A DNA stretch of 60,701 nt from Chloroflexota bacterium. GTDB taxonomy: Bacteria > Chloroflexota > Anaerolineae > Anaerolineales > UBA11858. The stretch lies in NCBI GenBank assembly GCA_016865865.1, contig VGOC01000008.1:1-60701 (forward strand), written 5' to 3'. Below are positions 41,807 to 50,975 of this stretch, one piece after another. The notes beneath the pieces are model-generated. The model was not told the DNA's origin and did not search any database. It saw only the letters and a program-made list of their open reading frames with translations. Position numbers and translations under genes: made by a program. Numbering within the stretch: position 1 is the stretch's first letter; the number at the start of each line of letters is the position of its first letter.

Positions 41807-43246
41807 CTACTCCCTGCGCAACCCGATGGTGTGCAGCAATGCGAAATTTGCCGGCCCGCGCGCGCCGATGGGGAATCCGGCGATCAGCACCACTTCCTGC
41901 CCAGGGCGGATAGAAGTCTCAGCGATCAGGGCCTTCTCGACGTGACCGAGCATATCCTCGACCGTATCGGAATGGGGCGTCAGGTGCGGAGTCACCCCCC
42001 ACATCATGCCCATCTGTCGGTAGGCGCATTCGATTGGCGTAAAGGCGATAATCGGCGCCCCCGGCCGCGATTTGGACATCAGGCGCGCCGTGCGGCCGCT
42101 TTGGGTGAATACGGCAATCGCAGCCATATCTTTGTCGCGCGCCATTTCATTGGCCGCCCGCGTGATAAAAAGAGCGTCGTCGGCAGGCAGGTCTTCGGCG
42201 CGTTGAATCTCGGCATGGCCCCACTCGCGCATATGCGCTTCGGCCTGGCAGATGATCGAACTCATCATTTCTACCGATTTGACCGGGTAGCGTCCCACCG
42301 CGGTCTCGCCGGAGAGCATCACCGCATCGCTGCCATCGAAGATAGCGTTGGCTACATCGGAGGCCTCTGCCCTGGTTGGGCGGGGGCTGTGGATCATCGA
42401 ATCGAGCATTTGGGTCGCCGTAATCACCATCTTGGAATGGCGGTTGGCCATCTGGATGATTCGCTTCTGTTCGATGGGCACCATCTCCGGGGGCATCTCC
42501 ACTCCCAAATCTCCGCGCGCCACCATCACCCCATCTGCGGCGTGGATAATCTCGTGCAGGTTGACTAAGGCCTCGGGTCGTTCTAATTTTGCGATGATGG
42601 GAATCTGACATAGATCTACCGTTCGAGGGATCGCCTGTTGCAGGAGGGCGATATCATCGGCTGTTCGTACGAACGATAGAGCGATGGCATCCACGCCCTG
42701 TTCCAACCCGAAGGCAAGGTCAGCCTGGTCCTTCTCGGTAAAAGCCTGGAGATTCAGATCAGCCCCGGGGAGGTTGACTCCTTTATGGGGTTCGAGCCTG
42801 CCTCCCAGGATCACCTCGGTCTCCACAGACTCTTTCCCGATGGATTTCACCTGCAATTCGAGGTTGCCGTCATCCAAAAATATCCGCCCGCCGACCTGGA
42901 CGCTGTGGGTCAGGTTAGGGTAATCCACGGAGACGCGCCGCGCGTCGCCAGAGATTGCTTTTGTCGTCAGCGTAAGCGTTTGCCCTGGGACGAGTTCGAT
43001 TTGCCCCTCGGCCAATTCCCCGGTGCGGATTTTGGGGCCCTGCAAATCTTGCAAGATCGTCAGGGGTTGCTGAAGCTCCCCAGAAATCCTGCGCAGGCGC
43101 TCGACTGTCAGGGCGTGGTCATCATACCTGCCATGCGAGAAATTGATCCGGGCGACATTCATCCCCGCAGAGATCAAGCGTCGGATGGTATCTTCATCCT
43201 GGCTGGCCGGGCCAATTGTAGCGACGATTTTTGCGCGGCGGGTCAT
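41807..43246 (-). CDS. pyk: Pyruvate kinase
   Basis: 479 residues, full length without the extra C-terminal PEP-utiliser domain. Motifs in order: TRRAKIVATIGPASQDED, MNVARINFSHG, the B-domain, ALSFVRT, MVARGDLGVEMP, the signature ITATQMLDSMIHSPRPTRAE, and ANAIFDGSDAVMLSGETAVG. Converts PEP and ADP to pyruvate and ATP in glycolysis. First gene of a three-gene operon with the SDR and HD proteins. The K+-dependent Glu is not resolvable by eye. Confidence 0.96.
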   Translation of the reverse strand: MTRRAKIVATIGPASQDEDTIRRLISAGMNVARINFSHGRYDDHALTVERLRRISGELQQPLTILQDLQGPKIRTGELAEGQIELVPGQTLTLTTKAISGDARRVSVDYPNLTHSVQVGGRIFLDDGNLELQVKSIGKESVETEVILGGRLEPHKGVNLPGADLNLQAFTEKDQADLAFGLEQGVDAIALSFVRTADDIALLQQAIPRTVDLCQIPIIAKLERPEALVNLHEIIHAADGVMVARGDLGVEMPPEMVPIEQKRIIQMANRHSKMVITATQMLDSMIHSPRPTRAEASDVANAIFDGSDAVMLSGETAVGRYPVKSVEMMSSIICQAEAHMREWGHAEIQRAEDLPADDALFITRAANEMARDKDMAAIAVFTQSGRTARLMSKSRPGAPIIAFTPIECAYRQMGMMWGVTPHLTPHSDTVEDMLGHVEKALIAETSIRPGQEVVLIAGFPIGARGPANFALLHTIGLRRE

Positions 43247-43275
43247 ACTTTACTCCGCAAATATGTATCACGTTG

Positions 43276-43387
43276 GTAACTACTCAGCCAAACGGGGAAG
43301 TTCCCGAAAAAAGGGTGTGCGAAGGGGGCGCAGCCCCCTTCGCACACCCTTTTTTCGGGCTAATCCGTTCGATGGCTGAGCAGTTAC
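43276..43387 (+). repeat. Family A MITE, copy 7
   Basis: GTAACTACTCAGCC left, GGCTGAGCAGTTAC right, perfect central stem. Perfect 8-bp duplication TCACGTTG. It sits between the pyk start and the end of the CoA-transferase gene. Confidence 0.96.
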
Positions 43388-43413
43388 TCACGTTGAACGT
43401 TCAACGCGAAACG

Positions 43414-44709
43414 CTAAATATAATGCAATTCCCGCGCCTGTTTCGACAAATCCGCGCGGAAGTCGGGGTGTGCAACAGCGATCAGCGCCTGCGCCCGCTG
43501 GCGGATGGTTTTGCCATACAGGTCAGCTACGCCGTATTCGGTGACGACATAGTGAACGTGATTGCGACTGGTGACGACTCCTGCGCCATGTTTGAGCAAA
43601 GGGACAATCCGGCTGAAATCCCTGGTCTTGCTGGGCAGGGCGATGATCGGAACTCCGCCTTTCGAGAGCGAAGCTCCATAGATGAAATCCAATTGGCCGC
43701 CCACGCCGCTGTACAATTTCGGCCCGATGCTGTCGGCGCAGACCTGCCCAGTGAGATCCACCTCGATGGCCGAGTTGATTGCCACCATGCGATCGTTCCT
43801 GGCGATCACGAAGGGATCGTTGACGTACTCGGTGCGGTGGAATTCGATCAGCGGGTTGTTATGCACCCAGGAATAGAGTTTCTTGGTGCCCAGGATGAAT
43901 CCGGCGATGATCTTGCCCTGGTGGAGGGTCTTGCGCGCGTTGGTGAGGACCCCGGCGTTGACCAGCTCGATGACGCCGTCGGAGAATAACTCGGTATGAA
44001 CGCCGAGGTCCTTCTTGTCATAAAGGTGCTTGAGCACCGCATCGGGGATCACGCCGATGCCCATCTGCATGGTGGCGCCATCGGGGATCAATTCGGCGAT
44101 GTGGCTGGCTATGCTCTCGACGATCTCGCTGGGTTCTTCTCCGCCCATGCCCAGTTCTGGAAGCGCGTAGTTCACCGGAACGACGTAATCCAACTTGCTG
44201 ACGTGAATGAAGGAGTCGCCCAGGGTGCGGGGCATCTGTTCGTTGACCTCGGCGATGATGATCTCCGCTGATTCAGCCGGGCTTTTGCTTAATCCCACTT
44301 CCACGCCGAAGCTACAAAAGCCGTGTTCATCCGGGGGGGAAAGATGCACGAAAGCCACATCCAGGGGCAAGTGTCCGTTTTTAAAGAGCAGGGTAAACTC
44401 CGAGAGCAGTACCGGCGTGAAATCCGCCCGACCAGCCTGAACAGCCTCCCGATTGTTGTGGCTGATGAACATCGTGTTCACCCGCAGGTGTCCCTCCATC
44501 TCGGGTTTCACATAATCCGCCGAGCCGATGGTCAGCGCCTGGCAGATTTCCACGTTTTCTAGATTCGGCGCATAGTCAACCATCGCTGCCAGAATGGTCG
44601 AGGGGACGGAGCAGTTTCCGGTGAGGAAGATGCGATCCCCAGATTGGACAGCTCTGACGGCTTCCTCCGCGGTCGCCACTTTCGTCTTGTACTGTTCAGC
44701 CCAGCTCAT
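43414..44709 (-). CDS. Acetyl-CoA hydrolase/4-hydroxybutyrate CoA-transferase family
   Basis: 431 residues from ATG 44709. The frame is open further upstream, but that extension runs antisense through the alanine dehydrogenase gene and is Arg/Pro-rich, so I reject it. Family marks: SGDRIFLTGNCSVPSTILAA, MGIGVIPDAVLKHL, the HTELFSDGVIEL segment with the catalytic Glu, and VTEYGVADLYGKTIRQRA near the end. Transfers CoA between acetate and a C4 acid, or hydrolyses acetyl-CoA. ATGA overlap with ald upstream shows one transcript. Confidence 0.9.
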   Translation of the reverse strand: MSWAEQYKTKVATAEEAVRAVQSGDRIFLTGNCSVPSTILAAMVDYAPNLENVEICQALTIGSADYVKPEMEGHLRVNTMFISHNNREAVQAGRADFTPVLLSEFTLLFKNGHLPLDVAFVHLSPPDEHGFCSFGVEVGLSKSPAESAEIIIAEVNEQMPRTLGDSFIHVSKLDYVVPVNYALPELGMGGEEPSEIVESIASHIAELIPDGATMQMGIGVIPDAVLKHLYDKKDLGVHTELFSDGVIELVNAGVLTNARKTLHQGKIIAGFILGTKKLYSWVHNNPLIEFHRTEYVNDPFVIARNDRMVAINSAIEVDLTGQVCADSIGPKLYSGVGGQLDFIYGASLSKGGVPIIALPSKTRDFSRIVPLLKHGAGVVTSRNHVHYVVTEYGVADLYGKTIRQRAQALIAVAHPDFRADLSKQARELHYI

Positions 44710-45806
44710 GGCTGGCGTCTCCCTTGCAGCGCGTCTTGCAGCGCCGTTTGCAGGATCTGGCCTTGATGGGTGTACAAGCCGCGTTTCAGGCTGGCGCTTT
44801 CTTCCAAAGCCCTCTCCAGGCCGATCTCGGCGATCATTTGGATGAAGGGCCAGGAGGCGTTGTTCAGGGCGTGGGTAGCCGTGCGACCTAAGACGCCGGT
44901 CATGTTGGGGACGCAATAGTGAATGACGCCTTCTTCGATATACGTGGGGTTGCTGTGGGTGGTGGGCCGGCTGGTCTCGATGCAGCCGCCCTGATCAATC
45001 GAGAGATCAATGATCACGGAGCGCGGGCGCATCGCCCTGACCATCCCCCGGGTGACGAGGACAGGCGCACGCGCTCCAGGGATGAGCACCGCGCCCACCA
45101 GGATGTCTGCAAAGCGGCAGACTCTCTCGATATTGAAGGGGTGAGAAACCATTGTAACCACGCGCCCCTGGAATACCTGATCCAACTGGCGTAATCTTTC
45201 GAGATTATGGTCGAGGATGTGAACCGTAGCCCCAAGGCCGAGGAAATTGCGCGCTGCCGCGCTGCCCGCGGTGCCCCCACCCAGGATGACGATCTCCGCG
45301 GGGGGGACGCCTGGTACTCCGCCGAGGAGGATTCCCTTGCCCCCAAAGTTGTTCTGCGTCAGTGTGGCCGCTACCTGGGGGACCATCCGTCCCCCGGCCT
45401 GGCTCACGGGAGTCATCACCGGCAGGTTGCCCTCATCGTCCTGGATGATTTCGTAGCCGATGGCGGTGATCCTTTTTTCGAGCAGCGCCTCGATTTTCCC
45501 GGATTGTCCTGCCACCAGATGCAGAAATCCAGCGATCGTTTGGCCCTGGCGCATCCAATCGAATTCGATCTGGATTGGCCGGGCGACCTTGAGGAGCAGA
45601 TCAGCCCTCCCATAGATTTCTTCGCCGCTGTATACGATTTGCCCGCCAGCCTGTTGGTAATCGTAATCGCTAAAGCCGCTTCCCAGGCCGGCCTCGTGCT
45701 CGATATAACAGGTGCGCCCGGCGTCGCAAAGCAGCCTGACTCCCACGGGGGTCAATCCGACGCGGTATTCGGAATCGCGGCGTTCTTTCGGAATACAGAT
45801 ATTCAT
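44706..45806 (-). CDS. ald: Alanine dehydrogenase
   Basis: 366 residues, the usual length. NICIPKERRDSEYRVGLTP at the start, the LLKVARP segment, the Rossmann block [20 protein letters not shown] near 170, and SVIIDLSIDQGGCIETSRPT with GVIHYCVPNMTG near the end. Interconverts pyruvate and L-alanine using NAD(H). Starts 25 bp from MITE copy 8. Its stop overlaps the start of the CoA-transferase; together they could feed alanine to acetyl-CoA or acetate. Confidence 0.94.
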   Translation of the reverse strand: MNICIPKERRDSEYRVGLTPVGVRLLCDAGRTCYIEHEAGLGSGFSDYDYQQAGGQIVYSGEEIYGRADLLLKVARPIQIEFDWMRQGQTIAGFLHLVAGQSGKIEALLEKRITAIGYEIIQDDEGNLPVMTPVSQAGGRMVPQVAATLTQNNFGGKGILLGGVPGVPPAEIVILGGGTAGSAAARNFLGLGATVHILDHNLERLRQLDQVFQGRVVTMVSHPFNIERVCRFADILVGAVLIPGARAPVLVTRGMVRAMRPRSVIIDLSIDQGGCIETSRPTTHSNPTYIEEGVIHYCVPNMTGVLGRTATHALNNASWPFIQMIAEIGLERALEESASLKRGLYTHQGQILQTALQDALQGRRQP

Positions 45807-45834
45807 AGGACCTCACGTTTTACGCTTTACGTTT

Positions 45835-45946
45835 GTAACTGCCCAGCCATCGAACGGATTAGCCCGAAAAAAGGGTGTGCGAAGGGGGCGTAGCCCCCTT
45901 CGCACACCCTTTTTTCGGGAACTTCCCCGTATGGCTGAGTAGTTAC
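45835..45946 (-). repeat. Family A MITE, copy 8 (with inverted flanks)
   Basis: GTAACTGCCCAGCC left, GGCTGAGTAGTTAC right, perfect stem. The flanks are not a direct repeat: TTACGTTT on the left and AAACGTAA on the right are exact inverse complements, with the symmetry extending (TACGCTTTACGTTT / AAACGTAAAACGTA, 13 of 14). Confidence 0.93.
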
Positions 45947-45962
45947 AAACGTAAAACGTAAT

Positions 45963-46880
45963 TCAGCTCATAAGATGCACTAAGATTGCCTTCTGCGCGT
46001 GCAGCCGGTTGTGCGCCTGGGGGAACAGCCGGGAGTGCGGCCCGTCAGCGACCTCGTCTGTGATCTCTTCTCTGCGGTGGGCGGGCAGGCAGTGCATCAC
46101 GATGACGTGCTTTCTGGCCTCGGCGACCAATTTCTCGTTGACCTGGAAGGGCGGGAAGACTTGCTGGCGTTTTTGCGTTTCTTCTTCCTGCCCCATGCTG
46201 GTCCAAGTATCGGTGTAGATGACATCGGCCTCTTTCACTGCAGCATGGGGGTCGTTCAGGAGCGTGATCGCGCTGCCGCTCTCGGCGGTGAATCTCTTCC
46301 CGATCTCGATTGCTTTTTGGGCAATGTTGTATCCTGCTGGGTTGGCAATGGTGAAGTTTGCGCCTAGTTTGGCGCAGACGTGCATCAGCGAGACGGCCAC
46401 ATTATTGCCGTCGCCCACATAGGTGACGTTCAGCCCTTTCAACTTGCCGAATTCTTCGTAGATCGTCAGGGCGTCGGCCATGGCCTGGCAGGGGTGGTTG
46501 TAATCGCTCAGGCCGTTGATCACCGGGACGCTGGCCCACTTGGCCAGCTCGACGACATGAGCGTGGTCGAAGACGCGCGCCATGATCGCATTCACGTAGC
46601 CTGAAAGCACGCGGGCTATATCGGCAATCGATTCGCGCTTGCCCAGCCCAATCTCCGCCGGCGAGAGGTAGAGGGCGTCGCCGCCGAAATGACGCATAGC
46701 CATATCGAAAGAGACGCGCGTCCGCAGGCTGGGCTTCTGGAAGATCATGGCCAATACTTTGTTCTTGAAGATGGGTTTGTTGCCCCCGCTTTTCCACTCC
46801 TCTTTGAGTTGTATTGCTGAATCGAGCAATGCTTGTAATGTTTCGGGAGAATAATCGGAAACGGCGAGAAAATCCTTCAT
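45963..46880 (-). CDS. argF: Ornithine carbamoyltransferase
   Basis: 305 residues from ATG 46880 (AAGGAG RBS); the longer frame adds 43 basic residues and is rejected. Carbamoyl-phosphate site SLRTRVSF (Ser replaces the first of the usual Ser-Thr-Arg-Thr-Arg), [10 protein letters not shown] region, [13 protein letters not shown] with the SMG ornithine loop, and HCLPAHR near the end. Catalyses carbamoyl phosphate plus ornithine to citrulline in arginine synthesis. It stands alone without other arg genes, between two MITE copies. Confidence 0.94.
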   Translation of the reverse strand: MKDFLAVSDYSPETLQALLDSAIQLKEEWKSGGNKPIFKNKVLAMIFQKPSLRTRVSFDMAMRHFGGDALYLSPAEIGLGKRESIADIARVLSGYVNAIMARVFDHAHVVELAKWASVPVINGLSDYNHPCQAMADALTIYEEFGKLKGLNVTYVGDGNNVAVSLMHVCAKLGANFTIANPAGYNIAQKAIEIGKRFTAESGSAITLLNDPHAAVKEADVIYTDTWTSMGQEEETQKRQQVFPPFQVNEKLVAEARKHVIVMHCLPAHRREEITDEVADGPHSRLFPQAHNRLHAQKAILVHLMS

Positions 46881-47022
46881 GGTTGATCGCTCCTTGGATG
46901 CGTGGTTGTGTTTCGGGAAGTATATCACGATTGAGAGGCGTTCCCCTGACCTTGATTGGATGGGTTTTCGGCTTGCATTCAGGCGCTTTTTTCTGTTCGG
47001 CGTGGTCATCTTTCAGCGCATT

Positions 47023-47134
47023 GTAACTACTCAGCCAAACGGAGAAATTCCCGAAAAAAGGGTGTGCGCAGGGGGTTACGCCCCCTGCGCACACCCTTTT
47101 TTCGGGCTAATCCGTTCGATGGCTGAGCAGTTAC
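47023..47134 (+). repeat. Family A MITE, copy 9
   Basis: GTAACTACTCAGCC left, GGCTGAGCAGTTAC right. The apical stem is the compensated form GCGCAGGGGG/CCCCCTGCGC. Perfect 8-bp duplication AGCGCATT. It lies between the argF start and the tRNA terminator. Confidence 0.96.
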
Positions 47135-47140
47135 AGCGCA

Positions 47141-47172
47141 TTAAAAATATTCGCCCGGTGAAAACCGGGCGA
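47141..47172 (-). terminator. Terminator of the tRNA-Ser gene
   Basis: On the minus strand TCGCCCGG and CCGGGCGA form an 8-bp stem around TTTTCA, followed by ATATTTTTAA. It is 40 bp after the tRNA. Confidence 0.85.
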
Positions 47173-47211
47173 TTTCGGTGAAAAGTCGTCATCTTACCGA
47201 CATTCATCAGG

Positions 47212-47298
47212 CGGAGAGGGCGGGATTTGAACCCGCGTTACCTTTCGGTAAACGCGCTCTCCAGGCGCGCGCACTAGACCGGACTATGCGACCTCTCC
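47212..47298 (-). tRNA. tRNA-Ser(GGA)
   Basis: 87 nt. Acceptor GGAGAGG pairs with CCTCTCC and discriminator G. The anticodon loop CTGGAGA (anticodon GGA, codon UCC/UCU) sits on a CGCGC/GCGCG stem. A long variable arm TTTACCGAAAGGTAA marks a class II tRNA. The T arm is CGGGTTCAAATCCCG. CCA is not encoded. Confidence 0.97.
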
Positions 47299-47335
47299 AC
47301 TTCGTTTCGAGCGGGCAGCATTATACCATAACTTC

Positions 47336-48667
47336 TTAACCAGGGAACATGCTTTCCAACAACTCCGGCGCAAACTCGGCCACCATTTCCGAGGAGAGGG
47401 CATTCTGCCGGCATATTGCCGCGTATAGATCGGCGCTGGGGCGTTTGCGACGGGTTTGGGTTTCTGGTTCCAACTCCCACAAGCCGAAGCGCTGGGTCCA
47501 TCCGCGTTCCCACTCGAAATTGTCCACCAGGGTCCAATGATAGTATCCCTCGATAGGCCAGTTGAAGTTCACCCCGCGCCACAGTTGGTGAATGTGCTGG
47601 ATCAGATAGCGGCGTCGCATCGAGTCTTCATGATCTTCGACGCCGTTTTCGGTGACGATGATTGGCACGTCGAATTGTAAGCCCCATCTGAGCGCATCGA
47701 AGAAGCCCAGGGGTTCGTTGGCGATGAAGCCGGTTGAGCTGAGTTCGGCTTCGGGGTCGTAGAAATTCTTGACGAAGAAAACCATGTTGCCGGGAGAAAA
47801 TGGATTGATGGTCACAAATTCGCGCGTGTAGTAGTTCAGCCCCAGGAAATCCTGGGTGCCCCTGGCCTCAGGGATCCGCTTGCTGTGAGCCAAGAATCGT
47901 AAGACGCCATCTTTGGCGGTGCGAGGGAAAAAGTCGTTGAAAATTCGTGAGAGCGCCTTGGCTAAAATCCTGTCTGAAGGCAGGAACTTATGGGCAGGTA
48001 AAAAGCCGCGGTAATTGATTGCCATGCCTACCCGGGAGTGGGGCTGAAGTTCTTTGATGGCATGATAGGCGGCGGCGTGGCCGCGCGCCAGGTTGGTCAT
48101 CACGCGGTAGGCTGCTCCCAGCTTCTTCTTGCCGGGGGGAAAATCCCCAAAGAGGTACCCGATCGCTGCGTAGACATTTGGTTCATTGATCGTGCACCAC
48201 AGGTCCACATAATCGCCCAGGGCTTCGACGACTCTGCGCACATAGGCCTCGAAGTGGCTTGCAACAGGTTCGTATTCCCAGCCGCCTAGAAACATCAGCC
48301 AGAGGGGATCGGTGAAATGATGCAGGGTTACCATGGGGGTCAGGCCCCGTTCGGTCAGGCCGCGCAGCATTTGCCTGTAATGATCCAGGGCGTCATCGTC
48401 CCAGCGGTCGAGCGCGGGCTGGATTCGGCTCCACTCGATAGAGAGACGATGGGTGTTCTGACCCGCCTCGGAAGCGCGGTCGAAATCATCTTGCCAGCGA
48501 CCACCCCACCAGTCGCAGGCCAATCCACACGTATGCCCCGAATCTATGCGTCCCTCCTGTTCCCAATAATGCCAGTTGTTGTTCGTGTTATTGCCTTCGA
48601 CCTGATGAGAAGAAGTAGCGGTTCCCCAGAGAAATCCTTCAGGGAAATGAAAGGTAGCATGAGCCAT
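47336..48667 (-). CDS. Family 1 glycoside hydrolase, beta-glucosidase type
   Basis: 443 residues from ATG 48667 (AAGGAAACC upstream); the longer frame adds a basic 62-residue stretch and is rejected. FPEGFLWGTATSSHQVEGNN start, acid/base Glu162 in CTINEPNV, nucleophile Glu340 in IVTENGVED, and the C-terminal HWTLVDNFEWERGW. Retaining beta-glycosidase; sugar preference not readable. No signal peptide, so it is cytosolic and works on imported oligosaccharides. Confidence 0.94.
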   Translation of the reverse strand: MAHATFHFPEGFLWGTATSSHQVEGNNTNNNWHYWEQEGRIDSGHTCGLACDWWGGRWQDDFDRASEAGQNTHRLSIEWSRIQPALDRWDDDALDHYRQMLRGLTERGLTPMVTLHHFTDPLWLMFLGGWEYEPVASHFEAYVRRVVEALGDYVDLWCTINEPNVYAAIGYLFGDFPPGKKKLGAAYRVMTNLARGHAAAYHAIKELQPHSRVGMAINYRGFLPAHKFLPSDRILAKALSRIFNDFFPRTAKDGVLRFLAHSKRIPEARGTQDFLGLNYYTREFVTINPFSPGNMVFFVKNFYDPEAELSSTGFIANEPLGFFDALRWGLQFDVPIIVTENGVEDHEDSMRRRYLIQHIHQLWRGVNFNWPIEGYYHWTLVDNFEWERGWTQRFGLWELEPETQTRRKRPSADLYAAICRQNALSSEMVAEFAPELLESMFPG

Positions 48668-48803
48668 GAGGGTGGTTTCCTTTTCGTAATCGCGCCTGGG
48701 CAGGCGATTTGCCCGTATTGTACTCGCTGGAGATATTTTTGCAAATCGTAATCGCTCTTGCCTAGATTGGGCCAGTGGGCTATTATTCCTCTCTGGTTTT
48801 CCT

Positions 48804-50375
48804 ATGTTGATCTTTCTTTCGATCCTGCTCCTATTTTCCGTTCCGATCATCATCCTGGTATTGGACCGGTTTCGGGTACGAGCTGGTTATTTGTGGTTTT
48901 TCGCGTTGGGCGGCGCGCTGACGGCCTGGATCCTGATCCTGGTCGCGCGTTTGCAGTCGCCGACGATCATTACGCTCATGCAATGGAGACCGGCGACATT
49001 GTTCTCGGCCACTCCGGCTTTGCTCCTGGATGAAATTTCCTGGGTCTATGCGGCGGCCTTGGCTGCTTTCCCTCTGGCAGTGCTGCTCACCGATATCCTT
49101 CGATTTACCGATGTCGATCCCCAGGCCTGGGCTGCCAGCCTGGCGATGACCGGCCTGGGGTTGCTGGCCGTGTTTGCGGGAAACCCGCTTACGCTGATGC
49201 TGGCGTGGGCGGTCGCCGATTTGTCTGAAACATTCCTTCTGCTCCAAAGAGTTCCAACGAGCGGGCATCGCGAACGGGTTGTCGTGGCTTTGTCGGTGCG
49301 CCTGGTAGGTCTTCTACTGGTGTTGGCGGCTACCTTGCAGGCCCTGTCGTTGGGGACGGCTCTTGTTTTCGATGCCATTCCCGCTGAGGTCAGCGGTCTA
49401 TTATTGTTGGCGGTGGGTTTGCGGTTGGGGGTACTGCCGCCTCACCAACCATTCTTCCAGGAGCCGCCATTGAGGCGGGGATTGGGCACGATCGTTCGGC
49501 TGACGCCAGTGACAAGTTGTCTGGTCGTACTGGCAAGGGTAGCTCATGTGGGTGTCCCCGCGTCATGGCAGCCCTATTTGCTGGCTGTGGGGGTGGCGGC
49601 TGCTTTGTATGGCGGATTTGCCTGGTTTCAAGCCCCCAATGAGTTGGACGGGCGGCCTTACTGGATTTTGGGCATGGCGACGATGGCGCTGGTTTCGGCA
49701 GTGTATCGCCTTCCCGATGCGAGCATGGCCTGGGGCGTGGCGTTGCTGGCGTCGGGAGGGATATTGTTCTTGATTTCATACCGAAGCCGGTTTGTGTCTG
49801 CGCTGGCTTTCCTCGGTATCATAAGCTTTTCGCTGTTCCCATTTACACCAGCATGGCGCGGAGGGATTCTTTATAGCCATTCAGGATTCTTCCTTGTGTT
49901 GTTATTCGTCCTGGCTCATGCCCTTTTGTTGCTGGGATATGCCCGTCATCTCCTCCAGAAACCTCCGCCGGGTGAAGGAGTCGAACGGTGGATGCTGATC
50001 GTGTGCCCACTCGGATTGATATTGTTGGTGATTGCCCATTGGGGGATTGCCCTATCCCATGGGTTGGCTCGAGGATCAGGTTTATCTATGAACTCCGTTG
50101 GCTGGTGGGGGGGGATAGTTGCTTTTTGTCTGGCGGTTGTGTTTCTATTTCTTAGAAAACTGCAGTTCGCGATGTTATCCTCGATCGCGACGGGTTTGCG
50201 AGGTTTGCTCTCCCTGGAATGGATGTATCGTCTGTTTTGGTGGCTCTATCATACTGCCAGCCGGTTTTTTTCTTCGATATCCCTGATTTTGGAAGGAGAA
50301 GGCGGCGTTCTGTGGTCTTTGATTATGTTGATCTTGCTGGTATCGTTGATGATCCAACTGAGCGGGGGCGGCTGA
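48804..50375 (+). CDS. Antiporter-like membrane subunit (NuoL/M/N type), divergent
   Basis: 523 residues, almost wholly hydrophobic with about 14 spans. The general layout (LLLDEISWVYAAALAAFPLA, then a central block ending GVLPPHQPFFQEPPLR) follows the proton-antiporter subunits of complex I, Mrp and hydrogenase-4 complexes, where HxPFxxA-type loops occur. The key Lys/His residues are hard to place, so it is a divergent member. First of three overlapping genes; stop and next start are three bases apart. No soluble hydrogenase or NADH module is nearby. Confidence 0.65.
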   Translation: MLIFLSILLLFSVPIIILVLDRFRVRAGYLWFFALGGALTAWILILVARLQSPTIITLMQWRPATLFSATPALLLDEISWVYAAALAAFPLAVLLTDILRFTDVDPQAWAASLAMTGLGLLAVFAGNPLTLMLAWAVADLSETFLLLQRVPTSGHRERVVVALSVRLVGLLLVLAATLQALSLGTALVFDAIPAEVSGLLLLAVGLRLGVLPPHQPFFQEPPLRRGLGTIVRLTPVTSCLVVLARVAHVGVPASWQPYLLAVGVAAALYGGFAWFQAPNELDGRPYWILGMATMALVSAVYRLPDASMAWGVALLASGGILFLISYRSRFVSALAFLGIISFSLFPFTPAWRGGILYSHSGFFLVLLFVLAHALLLLGYARHLLQKPPPGEGVERWMLIVCPLGLILLVIAHWGIALSHGLARGSGLSMNSVGWWGGIVAFCLAVVFLFLRKLQFAMLSSIATGLRGLLSLEWMYRLFWWLYHTASRFFSSISLILEGEGGVLWSLIMLILLVSLMIQLSGGG

Positions 50376-50378
50376 CGA

Positions 50379-50975
50379 ATGAATCTTACCGCTATTGCGC
50401 CGTTGGCATCTGCCTGGGTTGGAGTCACCGCCCTCATACTACTGGTCAGCCGTGATTGGCGGGTGAGCATGAGCGCCTTGGGCGCTCAATATGTCGGCGT
50501 ATTCATACTGGTCAGCCTGGCATGGCCTATCGAGTATGCAGTGGTCAAATTGGTAACAGGTTGGATTTCTGCGGCTGTCATAGGAATGGGTCTGGTGGAT
50601 CAGGCTTTGGCGTGGGAGGACGAATTAGGCCGCTGGCTGAGCGGCGTTTTGTTTCGCGTCTTCCTTGCCGGTTTCATCGGATTTGTGGCTTTCGTTCTGA
50701 CCCCCGGCGTCGGGCGATGGGTATTGCGAGCATCAGAAGTTCAAATTATGGGGGGATTGTTATTGATTGGCCTGGGTCTCGTTCACCTGGGATTGACTGC
50801 CCAACCGATCCGCGTTGTTTTAGGTTTACTGACGGTGTTATCCGGCTTCGAGATATTCTATGCGACGATGGAAACATCTTTGTTGGTCAACGCCATGCTG
50901 GCGGTTGTCACGTTGGGGCTGGCGCTTACCGGCGCCTATTTCAATATCGTCGCTGGAACGGAGAGGGAAAGATGA
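50379..50975 (+). CDS. Small membrane subunit, HyfE/NuoK-like
   Basis: 198 residues, about six spans. The C-terminal part (GGLLLIGLGLVHLGLTAQPI, then VVLGLLTVLSGFEIFYATME) has the three-helix pattern with a buried Glu that marks NuoK/MrpC/HyfE proteins. HyfE of hydrogenase-4 is of similar length (about 215). Overlaps the next gene (ATGA at 50972-50975). Identification is by pattern and context. Confidence 0.6.
   Translation: MNLTAIAPLASAWVGVTALILLVSRDWRVSMSALGAQYVGVFILVSLAWPIEYAVVKLVTGWISAAVIGMGLVDQALAWEDELGRWLSGVLFRVFLAGFIGFVAFVLTPGVGRWVLRASEVQIMGGLLLIGLGLVHLGLTAQPIRVVLGLLTVLSGFEIFYATMETSLLVNAMLAVVTLGLALTGAYFNIVAGTERER

Noticed and set aside
43231-43989. A 252-residue plus-strand frame running from MITE copy 7 into the CoA-transferase region
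   Set aside because: It begins in the pyk start region, passes through the repeat and continues antisense to a well-supported gene.
44710-44916. N-terminal extension of the CoA-transferase
   Set aside because: Antisense-like Arg/Pro-rich stretch overlapping ald codons; the ATGA overlap gives the natural start.
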